Source: Apostichopus californicus
Lineage: Eukaryota; Echinodermata; Holothuroidea; Aspidochirotida; Stichopodidae
NCBI GenBank assembly: GCA_020650975.1
Contig: JAIPMN010001824.1
Coordinates: forward strand, 1 to 48,762
Direction of reading: 5' to 3'
Length of the DNA: 48,762 nt
The position numbers were made by a program, and so were the translations under genes. The notes under the pieces are model-generated. The model did not search any database and was not told the DNA's origin. It worked only from the letters and a program-made list of their open reading frames with translations. This document shows, in pieces, positions 43,601 to 48,507 of this stretch. Within the stretch, counting starts at the first letter, position 1. Each line of letters starts with the position of its first letter.

Positions 43601-46600
43601 ATATCTGTTAAGAGAGTGCCGGCTTGCAACCGTCTTGCAAATATACGTATCTATTGTGTATCTGCATCAGGTGGAAAGTGTTTCTAACTGTTATTCAAAT
43701 CTTGATACTTATTATTGGTACTGTACAATATCTATTATTCGATGCTTTGATACTTATTATTGGTACTGTACAATATCTATTATTCAATGCTTTGATACTT
43801 ACTATTGGTACTGTACAATATCTATTATTCAATGCTTTGATACTTACTATTGGTACTGTACAATTTCCATTATTCAATGCTTTGATACTTATTATTGGGA
43901 CTGTACAATATCTATTATTCAATGCATTGATACTTATTATTGGTACTGTACAATATCTATTATTCAATGCATTCAGTGATACTTATTATTGGTACTGTAC
44001 ACTTTGATACTTATTATTGGTACTGTACAATATCTATTATTCGATGCTTTGATACTTATTATTGGTACTGTACAATATCTATTATTCAATGCTTTGATAC
44101 TTACTATTGGTACTGTACAATATCTATTATTCAATGCTTTGATACTTACTATTGGTACTGTACAATTTCCATTATTCAATGCTTTGATACTAATTGGTAC
44201 TGTACAATATCTATTATTCAATGCATTGATACTTATTATTGGTACTGTACAATATATATTCAATGCATTCAGTGATACTTATTATTGGTATTGTACAATA
44301 TCTATTATTCAATGCTTTGATACATAATACTGGCTATAATTCGATGCTTTGATACTTACTAAATTGGTACTGTACAATATCCATTATTCGATGCTTAGAT
44401 ACTTACTATTGGTACTGTACAATATCCATTATTCGATGCTTTGATACTTACTATTGGTACTGTACAGTATATATTATTCAATGCTTTGATACTTGTTATA
44501 GGTACTGTACAATATCCATTATTAAATGCTTTGATACTTATTATTGGTACTGTACAATATATATTATTCAATGCTTTGATACTTATTATAGGTACTGTAC
44601 AATATCCATTATTCAATGCTTTGATACTTATTATTGGTACTGTACAATATCCATTATAAATTTGATGCTTTGATACTTACTATTGGTACTGTACAATATA
44701 TATTATTCAATGCTTTGATACTTATTATAGGTACTGTACAATATCCATTATTCAATGCTTTGATACTTATTATTGGTACTGTACACTTTGATACTTACTA
44801 TTGGTACTGTACCATATCTATTATGCAATGCTTTGATACTTATTAATGGTACTGTATAATATCTATTATTCAATGCTTTGATACTTATTATTGGTACTGT
44901 ACAATATCTATTATTCAATGCTTTGATACCTATTATAGGTAATGTATAAATATTATTCAATGCTTTGATACTTATTATTGGTACAGTATAATATCTTTAA
45001 TTCAATGCTTTGATACTTATTATAGGTACTGTATTTATTATTCAATGCTTTGATACTTATTATTGGTATTGTACAATATCTATTATTCAATGCTTTGATA
45101 CTTATTATAGGTAATGTATAAATATTATTCAATGCTTTGATACTTATTATTGGTATTGTACAATATCTATTATTCAATGCTTTGATACTTATTATAGGTA
45201 CTGTATATATTATTCAATGCTTTGATACTTACTATTGGTACTATAGGTGTATCTATCGAACTTAGCTATGTACACATCCCCTTCTCTTCATATATGTGAC
45301 CAAGACTATGGCAAGGTTTCTGCACCTTATCATGTCAAAATCAAATAAAACTGTTAGCAAACTGCTTGTCCACTAGAAAGCTTGTGTAAGAGAATGTGTA
45401 AAAGTAAGTTGGCCTGACGTTTCAATCCTAGCAGGATCTTCTTCACAGGCTAAATGACAAGTGTCACTTGTCATTTAGCCTTTGAAGAAGATCCTGCTAG
45501 GATTGAAAAATCAGACCAACTTACTTTTACACCTTATAATGTCAGCAGTATTATAACAATACCTCAGGACTTTCATCATTATATCTGAAGTAACCATTTA
45601 CAGTATATTGGATAATACAATAATTACTTACAATTGTAGCTGTTTACATTTATGTATTATCGTAATGTCTCACCATTAAAGGAGCATGAATAAGAAGAAC
45701 CAAATATGTTGATGTTAATCCTATGAATCCTTACATCAATAAACATTCCAACCAGATTTCATTAGGGATCTCTTACTTTATCCATGTAATTATTGCAGTA
45801 CCCAGTTACAGCATTGCAAGACTTGTTCATCATTAGAGGTCAATGCATAATTATATCAATGGCCTTGTGAAGCAATTTCTCTTCCCACATCCTTCAAATC
45901 TTAATCAACCCTGTATCATTGCTAATTTTATTATGTCATATTGTGTACATAACACACTCATACTGACCTGCACCTCATGCTGTAATGTATGTATCAGCAT
46001 CCTTCAATTTCAGCAATACTCTTTCAAGTATTAAACTGGGGAAATCCCCTTCAGCCTAAACAATTATAAGCAACTGATTACCAGGAAGGATGTCAAAACT
46101 TGTATTCTTAAATAGTACTGCACAAAGATTAAATGGTACAGAGCCTTTAAATGAAATTATGATGGAGAAACCTATAGCTTGTCTGCCCAGATGCAAAGCC
46201 ATCTGTTCTCATTACAAACATAACAAACATCCGTACCAAACATACTGTAAGGAACACACTGTAAGGTTGTTGCATTATAACGGACTACTATTTCACATCA
46301 ATAGTCTTCTAGTAGGTTATCTTGTGGCAAGGGCACACTAGACGTGCATACAGTTAACAATCAAAATGAAACCAGTCAACTAAAAGCACTGAAAAGCAAG
46401 CTGCTGTATCAAGTACATTACTACATTGAGAATTGAGTTTCATCCATCAATATATCTACATACTCCTCCGTTCAATACCATGCATACAGGAATGATCCTA
46501 GTATTATAGTTTTTCAAGAATTGATCATGTTACTCATTTATGAATCAATATCACACACTGCAAACTGTAATGATCTGGAGTTTATACTTTTCCCTGCATT

Positions 46601-46876
46601 ACCATATGTATCACAACCGACCTATACTTCTCGATGTTACACCAAACACAATAGAATGAATCTCATTTTATACTTGCAATTGGCTTCGTGGATCAATTCC
46701 ATGATCCAGTGCTCCTGATATAATAATTTTCATACTTTGTTTGCTGATATCATATCCCACAGATGGCAAATGATGTCCCCATTGTTATTTTCAGTATATT
46801 TTGGGAAAGTTGTTACTTAAGAATTGAAATAGAAAACAAAATAACTTACATCCTCTTGTGCAACTTCTGACACCAT
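1608..46876 (-). CDS. PH domain plus actin-related protein (ARP) gene, whole reconstructed span, 3' end missing
   Basis: Gene-level entry; the individual exons are listed separately. Coding segments in order are 46876-46850, 41422-41261, 24204-24019, 17766-16873, 14438-14223, 13692-13600, 11108-10983, 10238-10023, 7436-7314, 6807-6699, 4432-4297, 3562-3514, 3048-2936, 1987-1841 and 1656-1608. Every junction is AG/GT and all phases agree (0 until exon J; then 1, 2, 0, 2, 2, 0). This gives 882 residues in frame without a stop. The layout is a disordered acidic N-terminus with short coiled-coil-like segments (about 1-450), a PH domain (about 458-562) and an actin fold (from 569). The C-terminal actin segment is not in the window. 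PH domains bind phosphoinositides or proteins at membranes; ARPs are actin-fold proteins that often do not polymerise. A membrane-linked cytoskeletal role is inference. I cannot name an orthologue. Exons 28508-27156 and 18478-18470 are alternative starts. Confidence 0.8.
1841..1987 (-). CDS. PH-ARP gene, exon N: ARP segment
   Basis: 147 bases, (G)MIKLDYSRFRSTEGLFHPEV... to ...EVRRHMC(K). I chose the acceptor CCATCCACAG at 1988 over a nearer one (ATTCCAG) because it restores the strand equivalent to actin VITIGNERFRCPEALFQP. GKDHSGLHTIVYKAIQSCNVEVR matches [23 protein letters not shown]. The donor is CAA/GTAAGT; an earlier GAA/GTAAGA also exists. Phase is 2 in and 2 out. Confidence 0.85.
1988..2935. 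other. Intron M-N
   Basis: A small TTTAATTCTTTAATC-type repeat lies near 2755-2800 and an ACATTAAATTACATT stutter near 2570-2610. Nothing else supported. Confidence 0.5.
2936..3048 (-). CDS. PH-ARP gene, exon M: ARP segment
   Basis: 113 bases, ACFVAQDYQAELKFCSLDPE... to ...NIPDGTG. The acceptor is ATATTTTAG and the donor is TGG/GTGAGT; phase is 0 in and 2 out. It aligns with actin LCYVALDFEQEM...SYELPDGQ. The loop between them is about the same length but differs in sequence. Confidence 0.85.
3514..3562 (-). CDS. PH-ARP gene, exon L (short ARP exon)
   Basis: 49 bases that complete an Arg codon and then read FFSEVETIISRYLKEK. The acceptor is TTCTTTTGCTAG and the donor is AAG/GTGAGT. It matches the actin helix FTTTAEREIVRDIKEK in position and pattern. 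Phase is 2 in and 0 out. Confidence 0.85.
3600..4296. repeat. ~35-bp tandem array filling intron K-L, derived from exon K donor
   Basis: About 20 degenerate units of the type ACAAGTTACCAGCTGTGACT followed by TGATTCTGATTATTC. Read on the minus strand, each unit resembles the end of exon K plus its donor: exon K ends AGAATCTGGACACAG/GTAACTTGT, and units read AGAATCAAGTCACAGCTG/GTAACTTGT. The array starts at the exon K donor and occupies nearly all of the 734-bp intron. Confidence 0.85.
4297..4432 (-). CDS. PH-ARP gene, exon K: phosphate-2 loop region
   Basis: 136 bases, phase 1 in and 2 out. The protein reads (V)NLGEKLDVVPIVDGFVVEK... to ...LTRLLTESGH(R). The acceptor is CTCATTTTGCAG and the donor is CAG/GTAACT. 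GIVVNLGEKLDVVPIVDGF aligns with actin GIVMDSGDGVTHTVPIYEG, and RLPFGGRQITETLTRLL with RLDLAGRDLTDYLMKIL. Actin Asp154 is Asn here and Asp157 is Glu. Confidence 0.87.
4433..5685. other. Intron J-K, unique part
   Basis: No exon with actin similarity and no clear repeat. Unique AT-rich sequence between the exon K acceptor and the exon-J-derived array. Confidence 0.5.
5690..6747. repeat. Tandem array of exon J/intron junction copies, ~12 units
   Basis: Units of about 50-105 bp contain (plus strand) GTGCTTACCTACAATGCC, then TACAGAGACATCAGTGCTTG and TACCACCATTATTACCTAAC. On the minus strand each unit reads as the 3' part of exon J (GCACTGATGTCTCTGTACTC...GGCATTGTAG), then the donor GTAAGC and the first intron bases. 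The last unit, at 6699-6747, is the real exon end. Some units lack 15 exon bases or more, and one near 5745 has the donor GT changed. Units also carry an AG (TATCTAG) before the exon fragment. Confidence 0.92.
6699..6807 (-). CDS. PH-ARP gene, exon J: ARP segment with conserved Gln
   Basis: 36 codons plus one base, EKIVEMVFDQFYVEGIYIQE... to ...ATSGIV. The acceptor is TTTTTCTTTCAG and the donor is GTAG/GTAAGC, phase 1. It matches the actin stretch MTQIMFETFN...AIQAVLSLYASG. The Gln equivalent to actin Gln137 (IQEQALMSLY) is kept. The 3' half of the exon and its donor are repeated many times downstream (5690-6747). Confidence 0.87.
6808..7313. other. Intron I-J
   Basis: Unique AT-rich sequence with no supported feature. 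Confidence 0.5.
7314..7436 (-). CDS. PH-ARP gene, exon I: ARP segment
   Basis: 41 codons, FKLNLQLIEGLLDTAFTELK... to ...NLGPKST. The acceptor is TATTTCAACAG and the donor is ACA/GTAAGT, phase 0. IEGLLDTAFTELKIDPRPYTVMLVVP aligns with the actin stretch containing the helix MEKIWHHTFYNEL and the strand HPVLLTEAP. Confidence 0.85.
8682..8800. repeat. Short tandem repeat, ~50 bp, 2-3 copies
   Basis: CACCCAATATTAACCAGTCTGG and related phrases recur with AGATATCCACA at each junction; degenerate. Confidence 0.7.
9186..9540. repeat. 175-bp tandem duplication
   Basis: Two copies begin CAACAAGTATGGAATCTATC at 9186 and CAACAAGTGTGGAATCTATC at 9361. Both end with GAGGATATGTTTTG. They are about 90% alike, with small insertions in the second copy. 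Confidence 0.9.
10023..10238 (-). CDS. PH-ARP gene, exon H: first ARP segment with phosphate-1 loop
   Basis: 72 codons, SVVIIDIGSCSVRAGILSDC... to ...LQRPPRLEQ. The acceptor is CTCTTCCAG and the donor is CAG/GTAACG, phase 0. VVIIDIGSCSVRAG matches the actin N-terminal strand-loop DNGSGxxKAG, and Asp, Gly and Ser are kept. The segment facing the actin DNase-loop is short and unlike actin. It joins the next exon as RLEQ-FKLNLQLIEGLL with no residues obviously missing. The 5' part of this exon, with its acceptor, is tandemly duplicated just upstream. Confidence 0.88.
10181..10386. repeat. 103-bp tandem duplication covering the exon H acceptor and exon start
   Basis: Copies lie at 10181-10283 and 10284-10386. 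The left copy holds the working acceptor (exon start 10238) and 58 bases of exon H. The right copy holds an equivalent acceptor (pseudo-exon start 10341) and the same first 18 codons, but reads into a TAA at the copy junction. Few mismatches separate them, so the event is recent. Confidence 0.92.
10983..11108 (-). CDS. PH-ARP gene, exon G: end of PH domain and hinge to ARP
   Basis: 42 codons, RGRVLLLRCATKMEFEDWKA... to ...LINTITK. The acceptor is a long T-run ending CTTAG and the donor is AAG/GTAATA. RVLLLRCATKMEFEDWKAIL gives the last PH strands and the C-terminal helix with its invariant Trp (EDW; residue 544 of the reconstructed protein). The rest is a short hinge before the actin fold. 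Confidence 0.85.
11140..11945. repeat. 38-bp minisatellite, ~21 copies, just upstream of exon G acceptor
   Basis: The unit is GGACATGAGCATATTAGGAG plus CATATGGTATGCCCTAAT. A variant sub-block (ATATCAGGAGC, GGTACGCC) is interleaved at 11185-11375 in a higher-order pattern. The array begins about 30 bases from the exon G acceptor. Open readings through it are artefacts of the repeat. Confidence 0.95.
11946..13336. other. Intron F-G, remainder
   Basis: Three copies of AAAATCAAGCTCTCCAC lie between about 12620 and 12720, a CATC/TATC stutter near 12775, and a G-run near 12007. No exon supported. Confidence 0.5.
13337..13588 (+). mobile_element. tRNA-derived SINE (full copy)
   Basis: The head from 13341 resembles a tRNA, with a box A-like TAGCTCAGTGGTTAAC and a box B-like GGTTCGAGT, which serve as an internal RNA polymerase III promoter. 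A unique body follows, with a hairpin (GCGAGTTCCTGCTTGCAGGA). The tail is an (ACAT)n repeat. A truncated relative with the same body and tail lies at 40938-41125. It is inserted opposite to the host gene, about 12 bases from exon F. Confidence 0.85.
13600..13692 (-). CDS. PH-ARP gene, exon F: middle of PH domain
   Basis: 31 codons, DHKAKKSLGYLHLVGGKVTE... to ...VLEVTDM, phase 0 at both ends. The acceptor is CATTTCCAG and the donor is ATG/GTGAGT. It gives the central PH strands (LGYLHLVGGKV is the typical 'G-x-I-x-L' strand). A SINE tail ends only about 12 bases past the exon. Confidence 0.88.
13693..14222. other. Intron E-F
   Basis: Unique AT-rich sequence; nothing supported. Confidence 0.5.
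14223..14438 (-). CDS. PH-ARP gene, exon E: start of PH domain
   Basis: 72 codons, phase 0 at both ends. The acceptor is TTTTTCTCCAG and the donor is GAG/GTGAGT. After a 34-residue linker the PH domain begins at SMEGYMDKLP. It has the usual first strands: GYMDKLP, a basic loop RRRASLMKKW, then KRRYFRCKGGNLFYYE. The K-x-W-K-R-R-Y-F pattern is the classic PH strand 1-2 signature, and the basic residues suit phosphoinositide headgroups. Confidence 0.88.
14439..15955. other. Intron D-E, unique part
   Basis: No exon or clear repeat. A pyrimidine/purine-biased patch with CCCAGCCCTCC repeats lies near 15740-15790. Confidence 0.5.
15961..16235. repeat. 46-bp tandem array, 6 copies
   Basis: The unit is GAGTAAAGTGGATTACATTA then CCATGGCCCACTTATTGGATATGCTT. 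Copies are nearly identical. Confidence 0.95.
16245..16610. mobile_element. Probable transposon fragment
   Basis: CpG-rich TTTTCGCGCGCTACGCGCGC near 16291, then a G-run/C-run foldback (GGGGGTGGGGGGCTGCAGCC) near 16545. The base composition differs sharply from its surroundings, as in dispersed DNA-transposon relics of marine invertebrates. No clean termini or target duplication were found. Confidence 0.4.
16873..17766 (-). CDS. PH-ARP gene, large acidic exon D (298 codons)
   Basis: The exon is open throughout, from LLSAEWKEEKN to KVKKWDP. The acceptor is TTCTGTTTTAG and the donor is CCG/GTAAGT, both phase 0. The composition is extremely rich in Asp, Glu and Ser, as in a disordered linker. 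A coiled-coil-like segment lies around exon residues 82-115 (DLETCKDFVQDLADQVQAMQ onward). Tyrosine-containing acidic motifs recur (DDGGYETP, SDYEEVSDMSEP, GAIYEFPPES, EFRYDGPLIF) and resemble kinase or adaptor-binding sites. A Pro-rich patch (QSPPPAE) and a Lys-rich end follow. No domain of known function was recognised. Confidence 0.88.
17767..19345. other. Intron C-D, left part, with a possible internal promoter
   Basis: Apart from the proposed MDQ first exon at 18478-18470, this is unique sequence. The stretch 18500-18800 is the likely leader or promoter of that form, but I see no TATA box or other clear motif. Confidence 0.4.
18470..18478 (-). CDS. PH-ARP gene, proposed short alternative first exon (MDQ)
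   Basis: ATG GAT CAG is followed by a strong donor (GTAAGT) in phase 0, giving MDQ-LLSAEWKEEK when joined to exon D at 17766. An in-frame TAA lies about 18 nt upstream, so the three codons must be a start. Translation from here would make a short form lacking exons A, B and C but keeping the acidic region, the PH domain and the ARP domain. A second donor-like site (ACAG/GTAAAG) near 18712 may end an upstream non-coding exon. RNA evidence would decide. Confidence 0.45.
19346..21112. repeat. 50-bp minisatellite, ~35 copies, with assembly gap
   Basis: The unit is GATACCATTCAATGGCTGCT then AACACAGAGGGAGAGGGTAACTGGTAACAT. Variants (CACTGG, AGCGTAAC, GGTTGC) recur in blocks. Ten Ns at 20262-20271 interrupt it, so the true length is unknown. 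Confidence 0.97.
21340..21480. mobile_element. Relic of the same transposon family as 42338-42828, reverse orientation
   Basis: The stretch around GGGAAGGGGGTGTCCCCCTC and ATGCAAAATGGTGCA matches, in reverse complement, the element at 42690-42780 (CACCATTTTACATG, GGGGGACACCCCCTC). No termini are preserved. Confidence 0.55.
22201..22500 (+). mobile_element. Second tRNA-like SINE family
   Basis: The head resembles a tRNA of the Leu/Ser class (GCTGCATGGCCGAGTGGATA, later GGTTCGATACTC). The body is unlike the 13337 SINE and holds repeated GACTTCAAATTTGAGTC-type foldbacks. The end is an (ATT)n-rich tail near 22480-22498. No second copy is in the window. Confidence 0.6.
22833..23750. repeat. 53-bp minisatellite, ~17 copies, with higher-order blocks
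   Basis: The unit is TGATAAATGACCATCAATCA then CCTCATCATAGCCAAGGAGGTCTGTGGTATGTT. A truncated unit (CATCATAAATGACCATAAATC) recurs at about 23227 and 23570, inside blocks of several hundred bases that are themselves repeated. Confidence 0.95.
24019..24204 (-). CDS. PH-ARP gene, common exon C
   Basis: 62 codons, ELTATAMTIQDAISNLQHEY... to ...RNRRCLSR. The acceptor is TTTTGATTAG and the donor is AGG/GTGAGT, both phase 0. Residues 1-25 look like an amphipathic helix or coiled coil that continues from either exon A or exon B. The end is basic (KLVRLCSRNRRCLSR). An internal CAG/GTCAGT after KRTSQ could act as an alternative in-frame donor, which would drop the last 37 codons; this is only a possibility. 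Confidence 0.75.
24205..26340. other. Intron B-C, right of exon C
   Basis: Unique AT-rich sequence. No coding exon, RNA gene or repeat supported. Confidence 0.5.
26345..26698. mobile_element. TTAA-target MITE, 354 bp
   Basis: The ends are inverted: left AGGCATTGAAGACTC, right (reverse complement) AGGGATTGAAGACTC. TTAA (26341-26344) and TTAT (26699-26702) flank it, a target duplication with one change. No coding capacity. TTAA targets are typical of Kolobok and piggyBac elements. Confidence 0.6.
26775..26930. repeat. Short tandem repeat (ACATGTCCAATCCAGCATACC type)
   Basis: Four to five imperfect units built on CATGTCCAATCC and CAACATACCAAATAC. Confidence 0.8.
27156..28508 (-). CDS. PH-ARP gene, alternative first coding exon B (451 codons)
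   Basis: A single long open exon begins with ATG (MSSLKKWSSLRGEKDRRMFK) and has an in-frame TAA two codons upstream. It therefore must start here and cannot be an in-frame cassette after exon A. It ends ...KFEDIKQ at a donor CAG/GTAAAA in phase 0, which fits exon C at 24204. The protein is hydrophilic, low-complexity and probably disordered. It has an acidic run around residues 100-125 (DEEEAEKDAPREDD), a strongly basic stretch around 130-175 (RRRGVKRARSFKTKMQRFF) and a basic segment near the end (KKDRTKRSLMISRRKTV). The final ~20 residues look helical, matching the end of exon A. No known domain was recognised. It may also encode a distinct isoform with its own promoter just upstream of 28508. 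Confidence 0.75.
28509..29955. other. Leader/promoter side of exon B and intergenic-like sequence
   Basis: The region immediately above 28508 should hold the promoter and 5' leader of the exon B isoform. I see no TATA box I would defend. A perfect 16-base palindrome (GCTGCCTGCAGGCAGC, 29481-29496) sits inside a wider imperfect hairpin. Confidence 0.4.
29958..30675. repeat. Complex tandem repeat (~45-105 bp units)
   Basis: Built on AAAGGAAACATTCACTAAAA then TACCCTAGTAATTAGATCATCATCTAATGTTCACATACTA. Units are partly shortened. The core GATCATCATCTAATG is constant. Confidence 0.9.
30690..32200. repeat. 114-bp satellite-like array, ~13 copies, with assembly gap
   Basis: The unit includes GAGCATGTAACATAGCTAGG, AACACCTTAGTCTCACACAG and ATCTACCCATGCCTTAGCCA. 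Copies are more than 95% alike. Ten Ns at 31047-31056 show the assembly could not resolve it. Confidence 0.96.
32205..33535. other. Non-coding stretch
   Basis: A small ACAGTATGCARTACATAGTA repeat lies near 32510-32565. Nothing else supported. Confidence 0.5.
33540..33795. repeat. ~66-bp tandem repeat, 4 copies
   Basis: Units share CCTCTATGGTAGCAATGCTT and CCTTCCATTTGACATTTTA. An inverted partial copy lies at 33485-33515. Confidence 0.8.
33805..35266. mobile_element. Kolobok-like DNA transposon, 1462 bp, defective
   Basis: 20-bp perfect terminal inverted repeats (AGAGGTTATGAAATGAAAAA) are flanked on both sides by TTAA (33801-33804 and 35267-35270). This matches the Kolobok superfamily pattern (TTAA target, purine-first ends) better than piggyBac. 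The interior is CpG-rich and holds a broken acidic reading frame at 34100. Too short to encode a transposase. Confidence 0.8.
34100..34295 (+). pseudogene. Broken acidic N-terminal ORF inside the Kolobok-like element
   Basis: ATG starts MSSPESSDSEEISQDI and hits TGA after 20 codons. In a shifted frame the acidic reading resumes (SFDENYFLEEEEEEIVFEGD) for about 40 residues. This suggests a small deletion in a once-longer gene, or use of the GTAAGC at 34150 as a donor. Acidic leaders like this occur in accessory proteins of such elements; the exact family is not established. Confidence 0.45.
35385..36190. repeat. Degenerate ACTGGTGGGACACTGTG array
   Basis: A ~17-20-bp core (ACTGGTGGGACACTGTG) is repeated with drift. 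It includes a larger ~115-bp unit present two to three times between 35460 and 35800, and another ~95-bp unit twice between 35920 and 36120. Confidence 0.9.
36322..37835. mobile_element. hAT-like non-autonomous transposon, 1514 bp
   Basis: The ends are CAGCGACGTAGCCAGG (left) and, in reverse complement, CAGGGACGTAGCCAGG (right). They are flanked by a perfect 8-bp target duplication AATACAAT (36314-36321 and 37836-37843), diagnostic of hAT elements. Subterminal G-runs follow both ends. No transposase reading frame. An extra end-like sequence (CTGGCTACGCCCCTG) lies inside at 37133-37147. Confidence 0.9.
37844..40937. other. Non-coding stretch
   Basis: Unique AT-rich sequence, apart from a (TA)n run at about 40640-40662 and a purine-rich GGGAGGGGGAGGG patch near 39240. 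Short open readings here are not supported by splice sites or similarity. Confidence 0.5.
40938..41125 (+). mobile_element. 5'-truncated copy of the 13337 SINE
   Basis: It matches 13400-13588 in body and tail (GTATGTCGTCCAGTTA, GACTGACTTCGGTTGGCTTG, GCAGGAGGATCTAAAAAACA then (CATA)n). The tRNA-like head is missing, as expected of incomplete reverse transcription. Confidence 0.85.
41261..41422 (-). CDS. PH-ARP gene, exon A (N-terminal)
   Basis: 54 codons, MSGVLAGDHRSSS... to ...LDNLDKQ. A pyrimidine-rich acceptor ends in AAG directly before the ATG, so the exon has its own 3' splice site and is not first. The donor is CAG/GTTTGT. It begins and ends in phase 0. The last ~14 residues are helix-like with acidic and hydrophobic spacing, and would continue into the helical ELTATAMTIQDAI stretch of exon C. 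If the 46876 exon is not used, translation could start at this ATG. Confidence 0.65.
41423..42331. other. Intron upstream of exon A
   Basis: Unique AT-rich sequence; no supported feature. Confidence 0.5.
42338..42828. mobile_element. Small inverted-repeat DNA transposon, 491 bp
   Basis: The left end CAGAGCTCCCAACTC and the right end (reverse complement) CATAGCTCCCAACTC are inverted. CTCCTG flanks both sides (42332-42337 and 42829-42834), extending to 8 bases with one mismatch if the boundary shifts by two. A hAT-like MITE is most likely. No coding capacity. Confidence 0.7.
42835..43695. other. Non-coding stretch
   Basis: Unique AT-rich sequence; nothing supported. Confidence 0.5.
43700..45245. 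repeat. 45-bp minisatellite, ~34 units, with higher-order repeats
   Basis: The unit is TGATACTTATTATTGGTACT then GTACAATATCTATTATTCAATGCTT. Because 45 is a multiple of 3, several frames stay open on both strands; these are not genes. A block of about 297 bases (43702-43998) recurs at about 43999-44290 with the same unit variants. Every unit keeps GTACTGTAC, a near-palindrome. Confidence 0.97.
45396..45532. repeat. 137-bp palindrome (68-bp arms, 1-base centre)
   Basis: The left arm 45396-45463 and right arm 45465-45532 are inverted copies with about five mismatches. They contain AATCCTAGCAGGATCTTCTTC. The sequence would form a long hairpin in DNA or RNA. Probably a foldback mobile element; no target duplication recognised. 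Confidence 0.93.
45533..46849. other. Intron between the first coding exon and exon A
   Basis: Unique sequence; short open readings lack splice or similarity support. Confidence 0.5.
46850..46876 (-). CDS. Proposed first coding exon, distal promoter form (MVSEVAQED)
   Basis: The ATG at 46876 has a favourable context (G at -3, G at +4). An in-frame TAA lies seven codons upstream. Nine codons read MVSEVAQED and end at a strong donor (GAT/GTAAGT). The donor is phase 0 and joins in frame to the exon at 41422, whose first codon after its acceptor is ATG. Another frame of the same stretch gives a Cys-rich reading back to about 47009, which I consider less likely. The link to the 41422 exon rests on phase and position only, so this is a moderate call. 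Confidence 0.5.
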
Positions 46877-48505
46877 TTCCACATAAAGAGCTGATTAAAC
46901 ATAGGCAGCCACACATAAACTCACAATATTCAGGAATGTCAATAACAAATTGTTTTATCCTCACATCATTGTAGTCTTGTATATATGGCAGCCGACCTAC
47001 CACATGCAAAGTTAAAGTGTTTGTGTATTGTCAACTTGATCGGTTAGCAAACACATACAAAGTCCATTACCAAAGGTATTGATAAAACTAAACTTTTTCT
47101 TGTCCATGGAGTAGTGATACAAGGCATGCTAACAACTTCCTCAGAAAGTATGCCAATGAAAACAAAACAATCCTCACACTTTATATAGAAGCATAAAAAA
47201 CTACCTTCTTATCTTTGATATGTGACAAAGTAAACTAGGAAACTAATCTCCAAACATGTTAAATTTGATATAGCAACAGAGTCCAGAATTGATCTTTGCA
47301 CTGCATGAGGTTGGTTCGTTTGTCAACGTCATATTTTAAATAGGTGTGAGTCACTAATTCTGACTCGTAGGTAAATTAAAGCATCCTCCCCAAATTTCCT
47401 GCAAGAGGCAAATGGTAATCGTACATGATCATATTCAACAAGAGTTCATGTAAGTACAGGCACTGGTTCTATAAAGATACATTGAATCAATAGACCTTTA
47501 AGCCTGCTATTTCTGTGATTCTATGTATCAGGTAGAAAGTAGCCATTGACATTTTAAATTTACATTAAGAGACACATCGGCCATGTGACACCCACACATT
47601 TTACCTTCACAGTGTTATTTATCAGATATTGCAACTAAAAAAATATAGCCAACTTAGTTAAATTTCTGTGCAATTTTTCACTAAGTCTTAATTAGACACC
47701 CGGTACACTTTGATCATCGAGATAATAAGAAACTGCTACTTGATAGAGACAGTTGAGGAGGTTCCCTGCACAATGTTATTATCCAGCTGAAATCATACAT
47801 CTCACCTACATTCCCCTTACCCACGCACCTTCATTCTATAATCATTGAGATAACATGAAACTGATACTGACATTTGACAAAGTTCCGGATATAATGTTTA
47901 TATCCAGTTGACATCATACATCTCCCCTCCCCCCCACCCTTCCTCCACTCCCCTGCCCACACTACTTTCAGAGAAATAACTAAAATGTACTTCTTTCAAT
48001 TTGGAGTCATTGCGAAGGGTTTCTTGTCCAATAGATGATAAGATAATACCACAAAACTCCCTCAATCAACTTGCATGACAGACATCAGAACAAGTTAGTT
48101 ATAACATTGTGTGTAAACATTTTCAAAACTTTCAGAAAAATAGTATGTCTCTGTGTAACACCTACCAATTGGATTTACCTTTGAGAGCTAAGTTAGTATA
48201 ATAATATTATACAAATAAACCACATAGTTGAGAGTACATCGGTCTAACTTGCGAAGATAGAATGCGTGATAAACGGTAGGACCTAACGTTAGGCCTTGAT
48301 AATAACATTTAATGCGTTCACTTTGGCCTTAGGGCTACGCTGTACTTCAAGTTCAACTGAGCGAGGCCTAACATTAGTTCACCTTCTAACAGAAATTTGA
48401 AATGACAGAAAGCGTGATTATAGTCATATCTTACATATTAATGTCCTGCTACCACTGTACAATCAGACTCATAATCTTACAACTTTATTTCAGTAATTGC
48501 TAAGT
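46877..48505. other. Leader/promoter side of the PH-ARP gene, possibly shared with a divergent gene
   Basis: The non-coding 5' part of the first exon should begin here. A weak duplicated phrase of about 130 bp (CATACATCTC, TATCCAG, GAGATAA) recurs between 47690 and 47930. No TATA box or other clear promoter motif seen. Confidence 0.4.
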
Positions 48506-48507
48506 AA

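Noticed and set aside
43587..45177. Many open reading frames of 60-130 codons on both strands
   Set aside because: They are produced by the 45-bp repeat, whose length is a multiple of three; the proteins are simple repeats of one motif.
46850..47009. Cys-rich exon reading (CEFMCGCLCLISSLCG)
   Set aside because: It is open, but has no matching downstream exon in phase. The MVSEVAQED frame has an ATG, an upstream stop and a phase match to exon A.
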